Positions 1 to 8,910 of a stretch of 64,000 bases of DNA are shown piece by piece. The stretch lies in the NCBI GenBank assembly GCA_934747255.1, contig CAKVGH010000004.1:13478-77477 (forward strand), in the 5' to 3' direction. The position numbers and the translations under genes are program-made. Positions within the stretch are counted from its first letter, which is position 1. Each line of letters begins with the position of its first letter. The DNA comes from an uncultured Clostridia bacterium. GTDB lineage: Bacteria; Bacillota; Clostridia; Christensenellales; UBA1242. A model generated the notes under the pieces. The model searched no databases. It was given only the letters and a program-made list of their open reading frames with translations, and was not told where the DNA came from.

Positions 1-84
1 AAAAGAGTGTTTGTGGTTTTAACGAGTGCATAACAAATTTACACTTCTCCCACATTTATTAAAACAAACTTTCGTTTGGTTTAA
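1..84 (-). promoter_or_regulatory. nusG-to-next-gene intercistronic leader (probably of rplK)
   Basis: Downstream of nusG on the minus strand is a short hairpin (8-bp arms with one mismatch around a GAAA tetraloop, 62-81). It is followed by RNA beginning TGTGGGAG whose TGTGG (54-50) can pair with CCACA (16-12). In related bacteria rplK follows nusG, and a leader of this look precedes it. The gene itself lies off the window, so this is inference from position and a weak fold. Confidence 0.3.
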
Positions 85-639
85 TTAAAATTGATTGATT
101 TTTCTTATTTGGTCAAGAGCAACATCAACTGGTGTTTCTCTACCAAACATTTCTACCATAACTTTTGCCTTGTTAAGTTCTGGTTCAACACTGATAACAG
201 TGCCTAATTGTCCATTTAGTGGACCGTCTAAAATTTCCACTTTGTCGTCTAGTTGAATAGATGTATCAACTTTTGTTTTTTCTAGTCGCATATTTTGAAT
301 TTCTTGTTCGGTGAGTTCAAGTGGTCTTCCCTTTGGTCCAACAAATCCTGTTATCCCCCTAGTACCAACAACTCTGTGCCAAATATCATCGCCATAAATC
401 ATTTTAACAAGCAAATAAGTTGGCATAACTTTTCGTTCCACCAAAACTTTTTTGCCGTCTGGCTTTTCTTCAATAACTTCTTCCATAGGAATAACAATAT
501 CGAAAATTCTATCTTGAAGATTGTTCTTTTCGGCTACTCTTTGCAAGTTTTCCTTTGCGACATTCTCATAACCAGAAATTGTATGCAAAACATACCATTT
601 TGCTTTGGTGTCTGGCTTGATAATTTCAAATTCTTCCAT
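85..639 (-). CDS. nusG: transcription termination/antitermination factor NusG
   Basis: This 184-aa protein is NusG, which binds RNA polymerase and modulates pausing, termination and coupling to translation. The NGN domain begins at KWYVLHTISGYE and carries the typical PTYLLVKM and FVGPKGRP segments. A KOW motif (DKVEILDGPLNGQLGTV) lies in the C-terminal third. The longest frame starts at 666 inside secE, but AAAGGAGG sits just upstream of the ATG at 639, which gives the standard MEEFEII start. It is the last visible gene of the rpmG-secE-nusG cluster, 10 bases after secE. Ribosomal protein genes would be expected next, beyond the window edge. Length and motifs are normal for the family. Confidence 0.96.
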   Translation of the reverse strand: MEEFEIIKPDTKAKWYVLHTISGYENVAKENLQRVAEKNNLQDRIFDIVIPMEEVIEEKPDGKKVLVERKVMPTYLLVKMIYGDDIWHRVVGTRGITGFVGPKGRPLELTEQEIQNMRLEKTKVDTSIQLDDKVEILDGPLNGQLGTVISVEPELNKAKVMVEMFGRETPVDVALDQIRKINQF

Positions 640-649
640 TTTGCCTCCT

Positions 650-943
650 TTAACCGATTGAACCAATAATTAACTGATACAATAGGCTGAGCAATCTGTC
701 AACTCCAAACAAAACGAGTGTTGCGAGCAAAACGAAGCCAACAACAATACCTGTTCGTTTGCAAACTTGTCCAAATGAAAGCCAAGAAACCTTTTTAAGT
801 TCACTTGTTGTTTCCTTAACCTTTCGTGCAACCTTGTGTTCTTTTGGCTTCTTTTCTTTTTTCTTTTTTGAACCTACTTGTTCTTGTTTGGCTGACTTAT
901 TGTCTTCTTCAACCAAAACTTCCTTTTCATTAAGATTTGCCAT
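650..943 (-). CDS. secE: preprotein translocase subunit SecE
   Basis: This 97-aa single-span SecE stabilises SecY in the membrane translocation channel. The C-terminal half has the conserved amphipathic region (ETTSELKKVSW) followed by one membrane helix at about residues 65-92. The first 45 residues are a very charged, lysine-rich extension not found in the shortest SecE proteins. The start has an AGAGG ribosome site. Its place between rpmG and nusG is the classical order in Firmicutes. Confidence 0.93.
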   Translation of the reverse strand: MANLNEKEVLVEEDNKSAKQEQVGSKKKKEKKPKEHKVARKVKETTSELKKVSWLSFGQVCKRTGIVVGFVLLATLVLFGVDRLLSLLYQLIIGSIG

Positions 944-960
944 ACTAAACCTCTTTATAA

Positions 961-1110
961 TTATTTTGTTTCTTTATGAACTGTATGTTTTTTACAAAAT
1001 CTGCAATACTTTTTTAGTTCGATACGATCAGGTGTATTTTTTTTGTTTTTCATATCATCATAATTTCTTTGCTTACATTCTGTGCAAGCGAGTGTGATTT
1101 TATCTCTCAT
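961..1110 (-). CDS. rpmG: 50S ribosomal protein L33
   Basis: A 49-codon frame encodes a basic protein with the two CxxC pairs of zinc-binding L33 (CTEC near residue 9 and CRFC near residue 37). It also has the family signature of a Tyr-rich turn and a Lys-rich end (KKYCRFCKKHTVHKETK). GGAGG lies a short distance before the ATG at 1110. It is the first gene of the unit with secE and nusG and is preceded by a very good promoter. Two zinc-binding pairs imply the zinc-containing L33 form. Confidence 0.95.
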   Translation of the reverse strand: MRDKITLACTECKQRNYDDMKNKKNTPDRIELKKYCRFCKKHTVHKETK

Positions 1111-1136
1111 AGGTATTTTTTCCTCCCTAAAAAATA

Positions 1137-1155
1137 GCACCTTTCAAAAGTGCAA
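1137..1155 (-). other. 5'-proximal hairpin in the rpmG-secE-nusG mRNA
   Basis: On the minus strand GCACTTT pairs with AAGGTGC around a three-base loop (7 bp, one G-U) and is followed by TATTTTTT. The stem begins only a few bases after the predicted transcription start, so it forms the extreme 5' end of the mRNA. It could be a stabilising cap or a weak attenuator. It is not a terminator for the upstream gene, which has its own at 1258-1288. Confidence 0.5.
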
Positions 1156-1159
1156 GATT

Positions 1160-1188
1160 ATTTTAACATAACAAAAGACGCTTGTCAA
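1160..1188 (-). promoter_or_regulatory. promoter of rpmG-secE-nusG
   Basis: TTGACA (1188-1183) and TAAAAT (1165-1160) are separated by exactly 17 bases on the minus strand, about 50 bases before the rpmG start codon. This is the best sigma-70/sigma-A match seen in the window and fits a highly expressed ribosomal unit. Confidence 0.8.
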
Positions 1189-1257
1189 CTAATTATTAGA
1201 ATTTGTATTTATTTTATTTCTATATTATAATTTAATTTATATATCAAAACAGAATAA

Positions 1258-1288
1258 GAAAAAGCGAAGGAATAATCCTTCGTTTTTT
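1258..1288 (-). terminator. rho-independent terminator of the 1287-2384 gene
   Basis: CGAAGGA/TCCTTCG stem with ATAA loop, flanked by A and T runs on both sides. It overlaps the stop codon of the minus-strand gene and could work in both directions. Confidence 0.8.
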
Positions 1289-2384
1289 ACATCATTTCTT
1301 CCATACCTTCTGTTTCTACATTTATTTTAGGCTGTTTTTTAGATTGCTTATTTTTTTCTTTCACAACTGATGAGTTTGCCTTTTCAACCTTTGGCTCTGT
1401 TTTCTTAACTGGAATTTTGTCCTTTGGTTGTTGTTTTTCTGGTTTTTCTTGTTTTTCTGTATCAACAATGTTTACTTTTGTAATCTTTTGATATTGTTCG
1501 TATTCCTTTTTCTGTGAAGCATCTAATTGCGATTGCAATTTCATTGTTACCATTGTTTCAATATTATATTGTGCTTCAGCATACTTTGCTTGAATTTTTC
1601 TTAAAGCATTTATCAATACCAAATCTTCTAGTTCTAGCGAAATACTTTCAACTACATTATCAAAAATTTGGTTAATGTAACGATAAAACAACTTGTCTTT
1701 TTTGTTCAAGAATGGTTCTTTTGCGTGAAAAACTTGCCTATTAAATTCCTCTATAAATTTTGGAGCAACTTTTGATTTTAATACGGCCTCCATTCGCTTT
1801 TCATAGAGCTCTTTTTCAATGTCCACACAAAGTTCATCACACTCTTTTTTTACATCTTTTAAGTAATTTAATCTTCTCAAAATAGCAGGAAATTCATAGT
1901 CATTTTCAACCTTTGCTCCTGTTTCATCTTGTTTGTGAATGTTATATTTTTCAAAAATTTCCTGTTCAACACCATTTCTGTCATTGAAAACTCTTGAATC
2001 AATAACAACAGAATTTGTATCGGTATAATAACCATTGACTTTTTCCACTTCTTCGAGTAGCACTAAACTTGCAGTAACCTTTCCTTTTAGCGGAGAGTCA
2101 GGAATAATATTTAGTGAAAATTTAATTTTTTTATCATCAAAAGTTTTTAGACTTTCGCAAAAAATGGTCTTGTGAAAAGTATCAGTGTAAACTTTATACA
2201 TTTTGATAAGTTCTTCCACCAAGGCTTTGTTTACAACATAACTGCCAACCATATTAAAATCACCAAGCAAACCGTTGCATGAAACATCAACTCGTTGCTT
2301 TGTTCTATAATAATCAATGTCCGCTTTATTGTAAATATATCCACCTTCAATATCGTGTCTGCGGTATTTAAGATTTTCTTCCAT
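1287..2384 (-). CDS. conserved hypothetical protein with charged C-terminal tail
   Basis: A 365-aa protein with no family I recognise. It has no signal peptide or membrane helix. Residues 1-120 look like a mixed alpha/beta domain and residues 140-300 are mostly charged helix. The last 65 residues are a low-complexity Lys/Glu/Pro/Gln tail ending in an acidic, methionine-rich tip. The start has GGAGG and is preceded by a strong promoter at 2405-2433. It is a single-gene unit between dnaB and the rpmG operon. It is probably cytoplasmic, and no function is inferred. Confidence 0.8.
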   Translation of the reverse strand: MEENLKYRRHDIEGGYIYNKADIDYYRTKQRVDVSCNGLLGDFNMVGSYVVNKALVEELIKMYKVYTDTFHKTIFCESLKTFDDKKIKFSLNIIPDSPLKGKVTASLVLLEEVEKVNGYYTDTNSVVIDSRVFNDRNGVEQEIFEKYNIHKQDETGAKVENDYEFPAILRRLNYLKDVKKECDELCVDIEKELYEKRMEAVLKSKVAPKFIEEFNRQVFHAKEPFLNKKDKLFYRYINQIFDNVVESISLELEDLVLINALRKIQAKYAEAQYNIETMVTMKLQSQLDASQKKEYEQYQKITKVNIVDTEKQEKPEKQQPKDKIPVKKTEPKVEKANSSVVKEKNKQSKKQPKINVETEGMEEMM

Positions 2385-2404
2385 TTTTTGCCTCCATTTG
2401 TTAT

Positions 2405-2433
2405 ATTATAACAATAAAATTTTTCTTTGTAAA
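2405..2433 (-). promoter_or_regulatory. promoter of the 1287-2384 gene
   Basis: TTTACA (2433-2428) and TATAAT (2410-2405) are spaced by 17 bases on the minus strand, ending 20 bases before the start codon. Confidence 0.65.
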
Positions 2434-2457
2434 ACTAAACGAGTATCATTTATCAAA

Positions 2458-3906
2458 TTAGAAAATATCTGTAATGTTGCTATCATCTAGTGGTACGATT
2501 TTTGGAAGTGGTTCATTTGGCTGTTTTTTTGTGTCAAAATTTGGCATAGATTTTTCCAAACTTCCCGCATCGGCATCTTTGCTTAAATTCATAAATGTTG
2601 TATGTTCTCTTACAAATTTAAGGTTGATTGTTCCCACTGCACCATTTCTATGTTTTGCAAGAATGAGTTCAACTATTCCTTGTTTTTTAGATTCATCATT
2701 TGTATAATTATCTGGATTGTAAATAAACATTACAATATCTGCGTCCTGTTCGATTGCGCCCGACTCTCTTAAATCCGAAAGCATTGGTCTATGGTCGGTT
2801 CTTTGTTCGGTTGCACGAGATAATTGTGAAAGCAATATGATTGGAACATCAAGTTCCTTGGCCGCAATTTTGAGCATTCTTGTCATATCACTGATTTGTT
2901 GTTGACGATTGGCATCGCTACCACTTGTTGTACTGCTCATAAGTTGCAAATAGTCAATCATAATAAGGTCTAGGCCCTTTTCTCTTTTTAACTTACGGCA
3001 TTTTGATAAAATATCCATTGGGGTATTAAGCGAACTATCATCAACATAAATTTGTGCCTCGCTAAAGTCTTTGTTAGCTTGCCATAATGCTGCCCATTCT
3101 TCGCTGTTTAATTCGCCTTTCAAAGCTTTTTCCATACTAACAAATGCGTGAGAACACAAACTTCTTTGAGCAAGTTGAACTTTTGGCATTTCTAGTGAAA
3201 ATAATGCACACTTTGCTTTTGACTGCAAGGCACAGTTGTTAACGATATTCATAGCAAGAGATGTTTTACCAACACCTGGACGAGCAGCAAGCAAGATTAA
3301 GTCGCCTTTTTGCAAACCATTCGTCATCTTATCAAGGGCATAAAAACCTGTCTTTAATCCTTTGAGAGCATCTTTATCTTGACTGATAAGTTGGAATTTA
3401 TCGAGTACTTCTTTAACCGAGCCGGCAATAAGTTCCAAACTAGAAAGTGATTGCTTGTCGCCAATATCAAAAATTTCTTTTTCGGCAAATTTTAGTGCAT
3501 CAACCATATCGTCACTTTCGTATGCTTTTTGGACAATCTTTTCGCCAGCAGTTATAAGTTGTCTTAAAATTAAATCTCGCTTTAATATTTCAGCATAATG
3601 ACCAATATTAGCAGCGGTTGGGACTATGTTTGTTAGCGTTGTCAAATATTCAACACCGCCAACTGCTTCCAAATCGCCAGATTTTTCAAGTTCGCTAACG
3701 ACAGTCACATAATCAATAGGTCTGTTTTTAGCATAGATTTTTTGCATTGCTGTAAAAATCTTTTTATGACTTAATGAATAAAATGCTTCTTCCGTAAAGC
3801 CACTACATACAAAACTTGATGCGTTTTCACTAATCATCATTGAGCCTAAAACCGCCTGTTCGGTTTCAATGCTATATGGCATTTTTCTAACAATCTTACT
3901 ATCCAT
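2458..3906 (-). CDS. dnaB: replicative DNA helicase DnaB
   Basis: This 482-aa protein is the hexameric helicase that unwinds the replication fork and recruits primase (called DnaC in Bacillus). The N-terminal helical domain opens with PYSIETEQAVLGSMM. The C-terminal RecA-like domain has Walker A ARPGVGKTS near residue 210, Walker B MIDYLQLM, and the arginine-finger/sensor region around DLRESGAIEQDADIVMF. Length is ordinary (about 450-480). The last 45 residues are a variable tail. It sits upstream of a small membrane protein gene in the same direction, with a gap of about 70 bases. Confidence 0.97.
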   Translation of the reverse strand: MDSKIVRKMPYSIETEQAVLGSMMISENASSFVCSGFTEEAFYSLSHKKIFTAMQKIYAKNRPIDYVTVVSELEKSGDLEAVGGVEYLTTLTNIVPTAANIGHYAEILKRDLILRQLITAGEKIVQKAYESDDMVDALKFAEKEIFDIGDKQSLSSLELIAGSVKEVLDKFQLISQDKDALKGLKTGFYALDKMTNGLQKGDLILLAARPGVGKTSLAMNIVNNCALQSKAKCALFSLEMPKVQLAQRSLCSHAFVSMEKALKGELNSEEWAALWQANKDFSEAQIYVDDSSLNTPMDILSKCRKLKREKGLDLIMIDYLQLMSSTTSGSDANRQQQISDMTRMLKIAAKELDVPIILLSQLSRATEQRTDHRPMLSDLRESGAIEQDADIVMFIYNPDNYTNDESKKQGIVELILAKHRNGAVGTINLKFVREHTTFMNLSKDADAGSLEKSMPNFDTKKQPNEPLPKIVPLDDSNITDIF

Positions 3907-3977
3907 TGATTTATTTTTTCTCCTTTAATTGTAAACAGAATTGCGTGTTTAATTTGTATTTTTTACTATACTCGCAA

Positions 3978-4319
3978 TTATTTTTCTTCGTTTTTATCTT
4001 TATTAGAACTATCTTTTTTATCGCTTGATTTTGAGCCTTTTTTGTCTTTTTGTTCCGTTTCGGTAACATTATAAAAGTTTTTGTATTTTCGCTTTAATTT
4101 TGCTTCTTCTCGTCTTTGCTCTAATTTTTTTTGATGTTTTGCCCACCACAATTCTTCAATTACAAAGGCAACCGCACCTATGACAACATACATTAGTATT
4201 ATCAAAAAATTACTAATTTTACCTGTCAAAAACACACCAATCAAAACAAATATTGGTAAACATATCAAAAAGGTAATAAAAAATCTCTTAAAGATTTTTA
4301 CAAATTCTTTTTTAGTCAT
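3978..4319 (-). CDS. small two-helix membrane protein with charged tail
   Basis: This 113-aa protein has a short basic N-terminus, two membrane helices (about residues 13-33 and 36-56) and a long, highly charged cytoplasmic tail rich in Lys, Glu, Asp and Ser. No family is recognised. It lies between typA and dnaB on the same strand and may be cotranscribed with dnaB. The topology suggests both ends are in the cytoplasm. Function unknown. Confidence 0.7.
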   Translation of the reverse strand: MTKKEFVKIFKRFFITFLICLPIFVLIGVFLTGKISNFLIILMYVVIGAVAFVIEELWWAKHQKKLEQRREEAKLKRKYKNFYNVTETEQKDKKGSKSSDKKDSSNKDKNEEK

Positions 4320-4376
4320 ATAGTTCTATTGTAAAATAAAATCAGCTAATTTGCAAGTATTATTTTAATTAAAAAT

Positions 4377-4402
4377 AAAAACTCACAAAAAATGCGAGTT
4401 TT
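4377..4402 (-). terminator. terminator of typA
   Basis: A 10-bp stem AAAACTCGCA/TGTGAGTTTT (one G-U) followed by TATTTTT on the minus strand, directly after the typA stop codon. Confidence 0.75.
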
Positions 4403-4410
4403 ATTTTTCT

Positions 4411-6246
4411 TTATTTTGTGTTAAGACCGAGTTTTTTTGCTCTTTCTCTCATTCTCATTTGGTGGTCCAAAATGATTTTTCTAATTCTAATGCTTCGTGG
4501 AGTAACTTCTAGCAATTCGTCATCGCCGATAAACTCTATTGCCTCTTCCAAACTCATAACTTTTGGTGGTTCAAGACGCAATGCTTCGTCACTAGAACTA
4601 GAACGACAGTTGGACAAATGCTTTGTTTTGCATACATTTACAACCAAGTCTTCATTTTTTGGATTTTCGCCAACAACCATACCCATATAAACTGGTGTGT
4701 TTGGTCCTATAAATAATCTGCCACGGTCTTGCGCATTGTATAATCCATAAACAATACTTTCGCCTGTTTCGTAAGAAATCAAACTACCCATATTTCTTCT
4801 TTCAATATCGCCTTTGTATGGCTCAAAATCAAAGTGAACAGAACTCATAATGCCTTCGCCACGAGTATCTGTTAAAAGTTCACTCTTGTAGCCAAACAAA
4901 CCCCTGCTTGGAATTTTGAACTCCATTTTAATACGGCTACCGTGACTTGTCATATTAACAAGTTCGCCTTTTCTAATACCCATTTTGCACATTACTGCAT
5001 TCATATTCTCTTCTGGCACATCTACAACAAGCAAGTCGATAGGTTCGTACTTAACACCATCTCTCATTTGATACAAAACTTTTGGCATTGACACTTGAAA
5101 TTCATAGCCTTCTCTACGCATATTTTCAATCAAAATTGAAAGGTGCATTTCGCCACGGCCACAAACTCTAAATGCTTCGGTAGTTTCGGTATCACTAACC
5201 TTCAAACTCAAATCTCTGTCTGCTTCTCGATACAATCTTTCTCTTAAATGTCTGCTTGTAACAAATTTACCTTCCTTTCCAGCAAATGGTGAATCATTTA
5301 CTCTAAAAGTCATTTCTACACTAGGTTCGCTAATTTTTACAAATGGTAATGCTTCTACTCTATCAGTAGCACACATAGTATCGCCAATTCTAACATTAGC
5401 ACAGCCAGCAATGGCAACAATGTCACCAACTTCGGCACTTTCCACTGGAACTTTTTTCATACCTTCGTATTGGAACACGCTAGATATTTTGCATTTTTCA
5501 TCTTCTTTTTCGTGATGGTAGTTTGTTAAAACAATTTGTTGACCATTTTTTACAATACCGCTGGTAATTTTACCGATACCCATTTTGCCTACATAACCAT
5601 TGTTTTCGGTCGATGATACAAGCATTCTAAATGGCTCATTAATGTTGCCTTCTGGTGCTGGAATATACTCAACAATTTTATCTAGTAATGGTTTGAAATC
5701 TTCGCCCATTTCATCTCGTTTAAGGCTTGATTTTCCGGTTCTAGCAGAGCAATAAACCACTGGACTATCTAGTTGTTCATCACTAGCATTTAAGTCCATA
5801 AAGAGTTCCAAAACTTCGTCTTCAACTTCCTTAATTCTAGCATCTGGTCTATCAATTTTGTTGATAACAACAATTACTTTTAGGTTTAACGCAAGCGCCT
5901 TTTCCAAAACAAATCGTGTTTGTGGCATTGGACCTTCAAAAGCATCAACAACAAGCAAAACACCGTCAACCATTTTTAGTGAACGCTCAACTTCGCCTCC
6001 AAAATCTGCGTGCCCCGGAGTATCAACAATATTGATTTTTACACCATTGTGCATACAAGCAGTATTTTTGGCTAGAATTGTAATTCCTCTTTCTCTTTCA
6101 AGGTCGCCAGAGTCCATAACCCTATCTTGAACCACTTGGTTTTCTCTAAAAACTCCGCCTTGCTTTAACATCTCGTTAACTAGACTTGTTTTGCCGTGGT
6201 CAACGTGGGCTATAATGGCGATATTTCTTATTCTTTCGTTTTTCAT
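4411..6246 (-). CDS. typA: ribosome-associated translational GTPase TypA/BipA
   Basis: This 611-aa protein belongs to the EF-G-like TypA/BipA family, which binds ribosomes and assists subunit assembly and growth under stress. G motifs are clear: IIAHVDHGKTSL (G1), RERGITI (G2), DTPGHADF (G3), NKIDRP (G4) and CSAR (G5). They are followed by the beta-barrel domain and the characteristic C-terminal domain with RGLFGYKSELLTDTRGEG. Length is normal. AAGGAAGG precedes the ATG. It forms a single-gene unit closed by a terminator. Confidence 0.97.
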   Translation of the reverse strand: MKNERIRNIAIIAHVDHGKTSLVNEMLKQGGVFRENQVVQDRVMDSGDLERERGITILAKNTACMHNGVKINIVDTPGHADFGGEVERSLKMVDGVLLVVDAFEGPMPQTRFVLEKALALNLKVIVVINKIDRPDARIKEVEDEVLELFMDLNASDEQLDSPVVYCSARTGKSSLKRDEMGEDFKPLLDKIVEYIPAPEGNINEPFRMLVSSTENNGYVGKMGIGKITSGIVKNGQQIVLTNYHHEKEDEKCKISSVFQYEGMKKVPVESAEVGDIVAIAGCANVRIGDTMCATDRVEALPFVKISEPSVEMTFRVNDSPFAGKEGKFVTSRHLRERLYREADRDLSLKVSDTETTEAFRVCGRGEMHLSILIENMRREGYEFQVSMPKVLYQMRDGVKYEPIDLLVVDVPEENMNAVMCKMGIRKGELVNMTSHGSRIKMEFKIPSRGLFGYKSELLTDTRGEGIMSSVHFDFEPYKGDIERRNMGSLISYETGESIVYGLYNAQDRGRLFIGPNTPVYMGMVVGENPKNEDLVVNVCKTKHLSNCRSSSSDEALRLEPPKVMSLEEAIEFIGDDELLEVTPRSIRIRKIILDHQMRMRERAKKLGLNTK

Positions 6247-6318
6247 ATAATACCTTCCTTAAAAATCAAAAATAGGTTGCTCACCTATTTTTTATAACTT
6301 TGCTTGCAAAGTATAGCA

Positions 6319-7170
6319 CTAATTTTGCTCATTAGCAATAGTATTTTCAACTTTTTTTGGTTTTTTCTTAAAAATTATTACCACTATTAAAACAAATAAT
6401 ACAAGTAGTGTCAACGCAATGGCAACCAAATACCACGCAACTGGGTTAATAACTATTTGGTAAGTTGCTATCTCTTGATTTAGATTGTCAGCATCAAACA
6501 CCCAATGATGTATTGTAGTGCCGTTTTGAGAATAAGTTTCATTAGCATTTGAATACAACTTGTTTGTTGGCACTCCGTAGTAAAAATTGTATTTTACATC
6601 ACTCAAAGTAAATGCTGTTGTATTTTCTTGCGAGCCATCAAATAATGCTAGCATATCCTGGGCAAATTCACTATTTTGTAAGTTGTAATACACAGTCTTA
6701 TTAAATGTGATTATCTTGTTATAAAATAGTCCTTTAACAATTTGAGTTCTTGTATCATTATCATCATCTTCACTACTGCCACTAGAACCACCGCTTGCAT
6801 AAGTATTAAAACTTCTAAATACAGCATTATTTTCGTAACTCATATAGGCATAAAAACTATCTTCATCAACTTCAACAAGTTCACATTTTACACCACAAGT
6901 ACTAGGAGTTGCATCAATACTTATTGCATAGTACATAATTTTTGTGTTTTGATTACTAACAACGGTTTGCATTTTGCTTAAAACTTTTTGCTTTGCACTT
7001 GCAAAAGTGTAACCTGCATTTTCGATTGCAGTTTTATCCAAATCAACTTGAAATGCTTGTTCAATCTTTCCGTTTGAGTCAACAATAACGGAATAAGAAA
7101 TTTCCGCACAACCGCAGAACAAAAAACAACCAACAAGCAATAGACTTATACAACAAAAAAATTTCTTCAT
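6319..7170 (-). CDS. membrane-anchored lipoprotein-like protein, two anchors
   Basis: A 283-aa exported protein. The chosen start at 7170 gives MKKFFCCISLLLVGC, a short lipoprotein signal with LVGC (a second candidate cysteine, FCGC, follows). A longer frame to 7209 would bury this signal. Residues 25-240 look like extracellular beta-rich sequence with a Ser/Gly/Asp-rich loop near 135-145. A C-terminal helix (about 248-272) is followed by KKKPKK, so the protein may be held at both ends. There is no Shine-Dalgarno sequence. A TATAAT lies 7 bases before the ATG, which suggests a leaderless or nearly leaderless mRNA. Family not recognised. Confidence 0.7.
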   Translation of the reverse strand: MKKFFCCISLLLVGCFLFCGCAEISYSVIVDSNGKIEQAFQVDLDKTAIENAGYTFASAKQKVLSKMQTVVSNQNTKIMYYAISIDATPSTCGVKCELVEVDEDSFYAYMSYENNAVFRSFNTYASGGSSGSSEDDDNDTRTQIVKGLFYNKIITFNKTVYYNLQNSEFAQDMLALFDGSQENTTAFTLSDVKYNFYYGVPTNKLYSNANETYSQNGTTIHHWVFDADNLNQEIATYQIVINPVAWYLVAIALTLLVLFVLIVVIIFKKKPKKVENTIANEQN

Positions 7171-7277
7171 ACAGATAATTATATTATAATTTTTTAATTT
7201 ATAAAACACATTTTGATTAAATAAAAAAATTTAGGCAAATATAATTCTATCAAAAACTAAAATTTAAGGAGATTAAA

Positions 7278-7874
7278 ATGAAAGTAGATTTTGAAAAAAG
7301 TAAAACAAAAGTAAATTTGGCCCGCAGTTTTGCAGCCGAATGTATGGAAGGCGCAAAGTATCAATTTATGGCAAAGCAAGCTGAAACTGAAAATTTAGAG
7401 TATGTTAAATCTGTTCTAAAAACCTTGGCAAAACACGAGATGAGTCACGCAAAAGTATTTTGGGATTATCTTCAAGAAAACTCAAAGAAAGTGGAAGCAA
7501 ATATCGATATGACTTTTGGTTATCCATTTGAATGTGGCTCACTTTGTGAAAACTTTAAGTACCACTCCAAAAACGAGTTGGAACTATATGACCACATTTA
7601 CCCAGCATTTGCAAAAATTGCAAAAGATGAAGGCTATGAAGACATTGCTCATACCTTCAAATTAGTTGCAACAGTTGAAAACTGTCATAGCGCATTGCTT
7701 CAACAATTACACGAAAAACTAAAAGGCAAAAAACTATACAAATCTGCAAAGAGCAGAAAATGGAAGTGTAACCAATGTGGGTTTGAACACACCGCAAAAC
7801 AAGCGTGGGATACTTGTCCACTCTGCAAAATGAATCAAGGGTATGTTGAAGTACCACTAGATATGGGAGAATAG
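7278..7874 (+). CDS. rbr: rubrerythrin
   Basis: A 198-aa non-haem iron peroxidase that removes hydrogen peroxide in anaerobes. The N-terminal ferritin-like four-helix domain supplies the di-iron ligands (Glu in AAECMEGA, HEMSHAK, and Glu/His in VATVENCHSALL). The C-terminal rubredoxin-like domain has CNQCGF and CPLC for the Fe(Cys)4 centre. AAGGAGAT precedes the ATG. It is transcribed divergently from the lipoprotein gene and stands alone. Presence of the gene supports an anaerobic lifestyle. Confidence 0.95.
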   Translation: MKVDFEKSKTKVNLARSFAAECMEGAKYQFMAKQAETENLEYVKSVLKTLAKHEMSHAKVFWDYLQENSKKVEANIDMTFGYPFECGSLCENFKYHSKNELELYDHIYPAFAKIAKDEGYEDIAHTFKLVATVENCHSALLQQLHEKLKGKKLYKSAKSRKWKCNQCGFEHTAKQAWDTCPLCKMNQGYVEVPLDMGE

Positions 7875-7988
7875 TTTTTTAGAATAAAAACTATCTAAAA
7901 TATTTGTGTAAAATTCAACACACCATTGACTATCTTTTGATTTGCATAAAAAACTCTTAATTTGAAATCAAAAACTAAAAAAATTATA

Positions 7989-8017
7989 AAAAAAGTAGTT
8001 AAATAAACTACTTTTTT
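7989..8017. terminator. bidirectional terminator between rbr and the methyltransferase gene
   Basis: A 12-bp perfect stem (AAAAAAGTAGTT/AACTACTTTTTT, 5-base loop) lies between convergent genes, with A/T runs on both sides. Confidence 0.75.
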
Positions 8018-8059
8018 AATTTTCTTTATTATAAACCTAACAATGCTATTTAGTAATTT

Positions 8060-8875
8060 TTATTTTCCTTTTCTACACATAAATGCTTCATAAAGGAAAA
8101 TAGAACCGGCACACGAAGCATTAAATGATGATGCTTCGCCAACCATTGGAATTTTAACTTGAATGTTTGCGGTTTCAAGTAAAAACTTACTTAAACCCAT
8201 ACTTTCATTTCCAATCATAATAATGGTAGGCAAATTGTAATCTATTTCCCTAATATTTGAATTACCTAATTCCGTAGTCGCTAATATTTGCAAATTTGGG
8301 TATGTTTTTTTAATGCTTTCAAATTTTGCTATTACATCAGCATTTGTATCTATTTTTTCAATAGGCATAGTAAAATACGACCCCATTGAAGCACCTATTA
8401 CTTCTGGGTCATAAATATCAACGCTATGACCTGTAACAATTATTCCGTCAACACCAAACGCATCAGCACTTCTTATTATAGAGCCCAAATTACCCTTTTT
8501 TGATGGTCTATCAAACAAAACAATCAGCGGTGATTTTTTATCGTTTATTTCCACTTTCATTTGTTTCATTTCAAAAACAGCCATCAATTCTGATGTATCT
8601 GTTTTGCCACTTATTTCAGATAATAGTTCATCACTAAAACTATAATTTTCAAAGGTTTGATTTTTGTTAATTGTATTTTTTGCCCAGTCAGAAAGTTTTG
8701 AATATTTACCATAAATCCAATGTTTTACTTTCCAGTGATATTTTAATGCTAAATTTATATTTCTAACACCTTCAACAAATATTTCTTTGCTTTCAAAACG
8801 CTTTGTTCTATTTGTTTTCAAAACAATTAAATGCTGAAAAGTATTTTCTCTTTTGCTAATTTTTACTTCTTTCAT
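8060..8875 (-). CDS. SpoU/TrmH-family RNA 2'-O-ribose methyltransferase
   Basis: A 271-aa member of the SPOUT class that uses S-adenosylmethionine to methylate a ribose in tRNA or rRNA. The three family motifs are present in the C-terminal knot domain: NLGSIIRSADAFGV (about 128-141), IMIGNESMGLS, and IPMVGEASSFNASCAGSIFLYE in part, where ASCAG replaces the usual NVSVA. The N-terminal 100 residues match the substrate-binding extension of the rRNA-type enzymes (RlmB/TsnR-like). GGAGTT precedes the ATG. The substrate cannot be told from sequence alone. Confidence 0.88.
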   Translation of the reverse strand: MKEVKISKRENTFQHLIVLKTNRTKRFESKEIFVEGVRNINLALKYHWKVKHWIYGKYSKLSDWAKNTINKNQTFENYSFSDELLSEISGKTDTSELMAVFEMKQMKVEINDKKSPLIVLFDRPSKKGNLGSIIRSADAFGVDGIIVTGHSVDIYDPEVIGASMGSYFTMPIEKIDTNADVIAKFESIKKTYPNLQILATTELGNSNIREIDYNLPTIIMIGNESMGLSKFLLETANIQVKIPMVGEASSFNASCAGSIFLYEAFMCRKGK

Positions 8876-8910
8876 ATTAACTCCAATATCAATCGATTTT
8901 TACAATCAAA

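Noticed and set aside
1137..1155. Terminator of the 1287-2384 gene
   Set aside because: It lies downstream of the rpmG promoter, so it belongs to the next transcript; the gene has its own terminator at 1258-1288.
7871..7894. Hairpin just after rubrerythrin taken as its terminator
   Set aside because: The ATAGTTTTT/AAAAACTAT stem has no T-run after it; the stem at 7989-8017 is much better.
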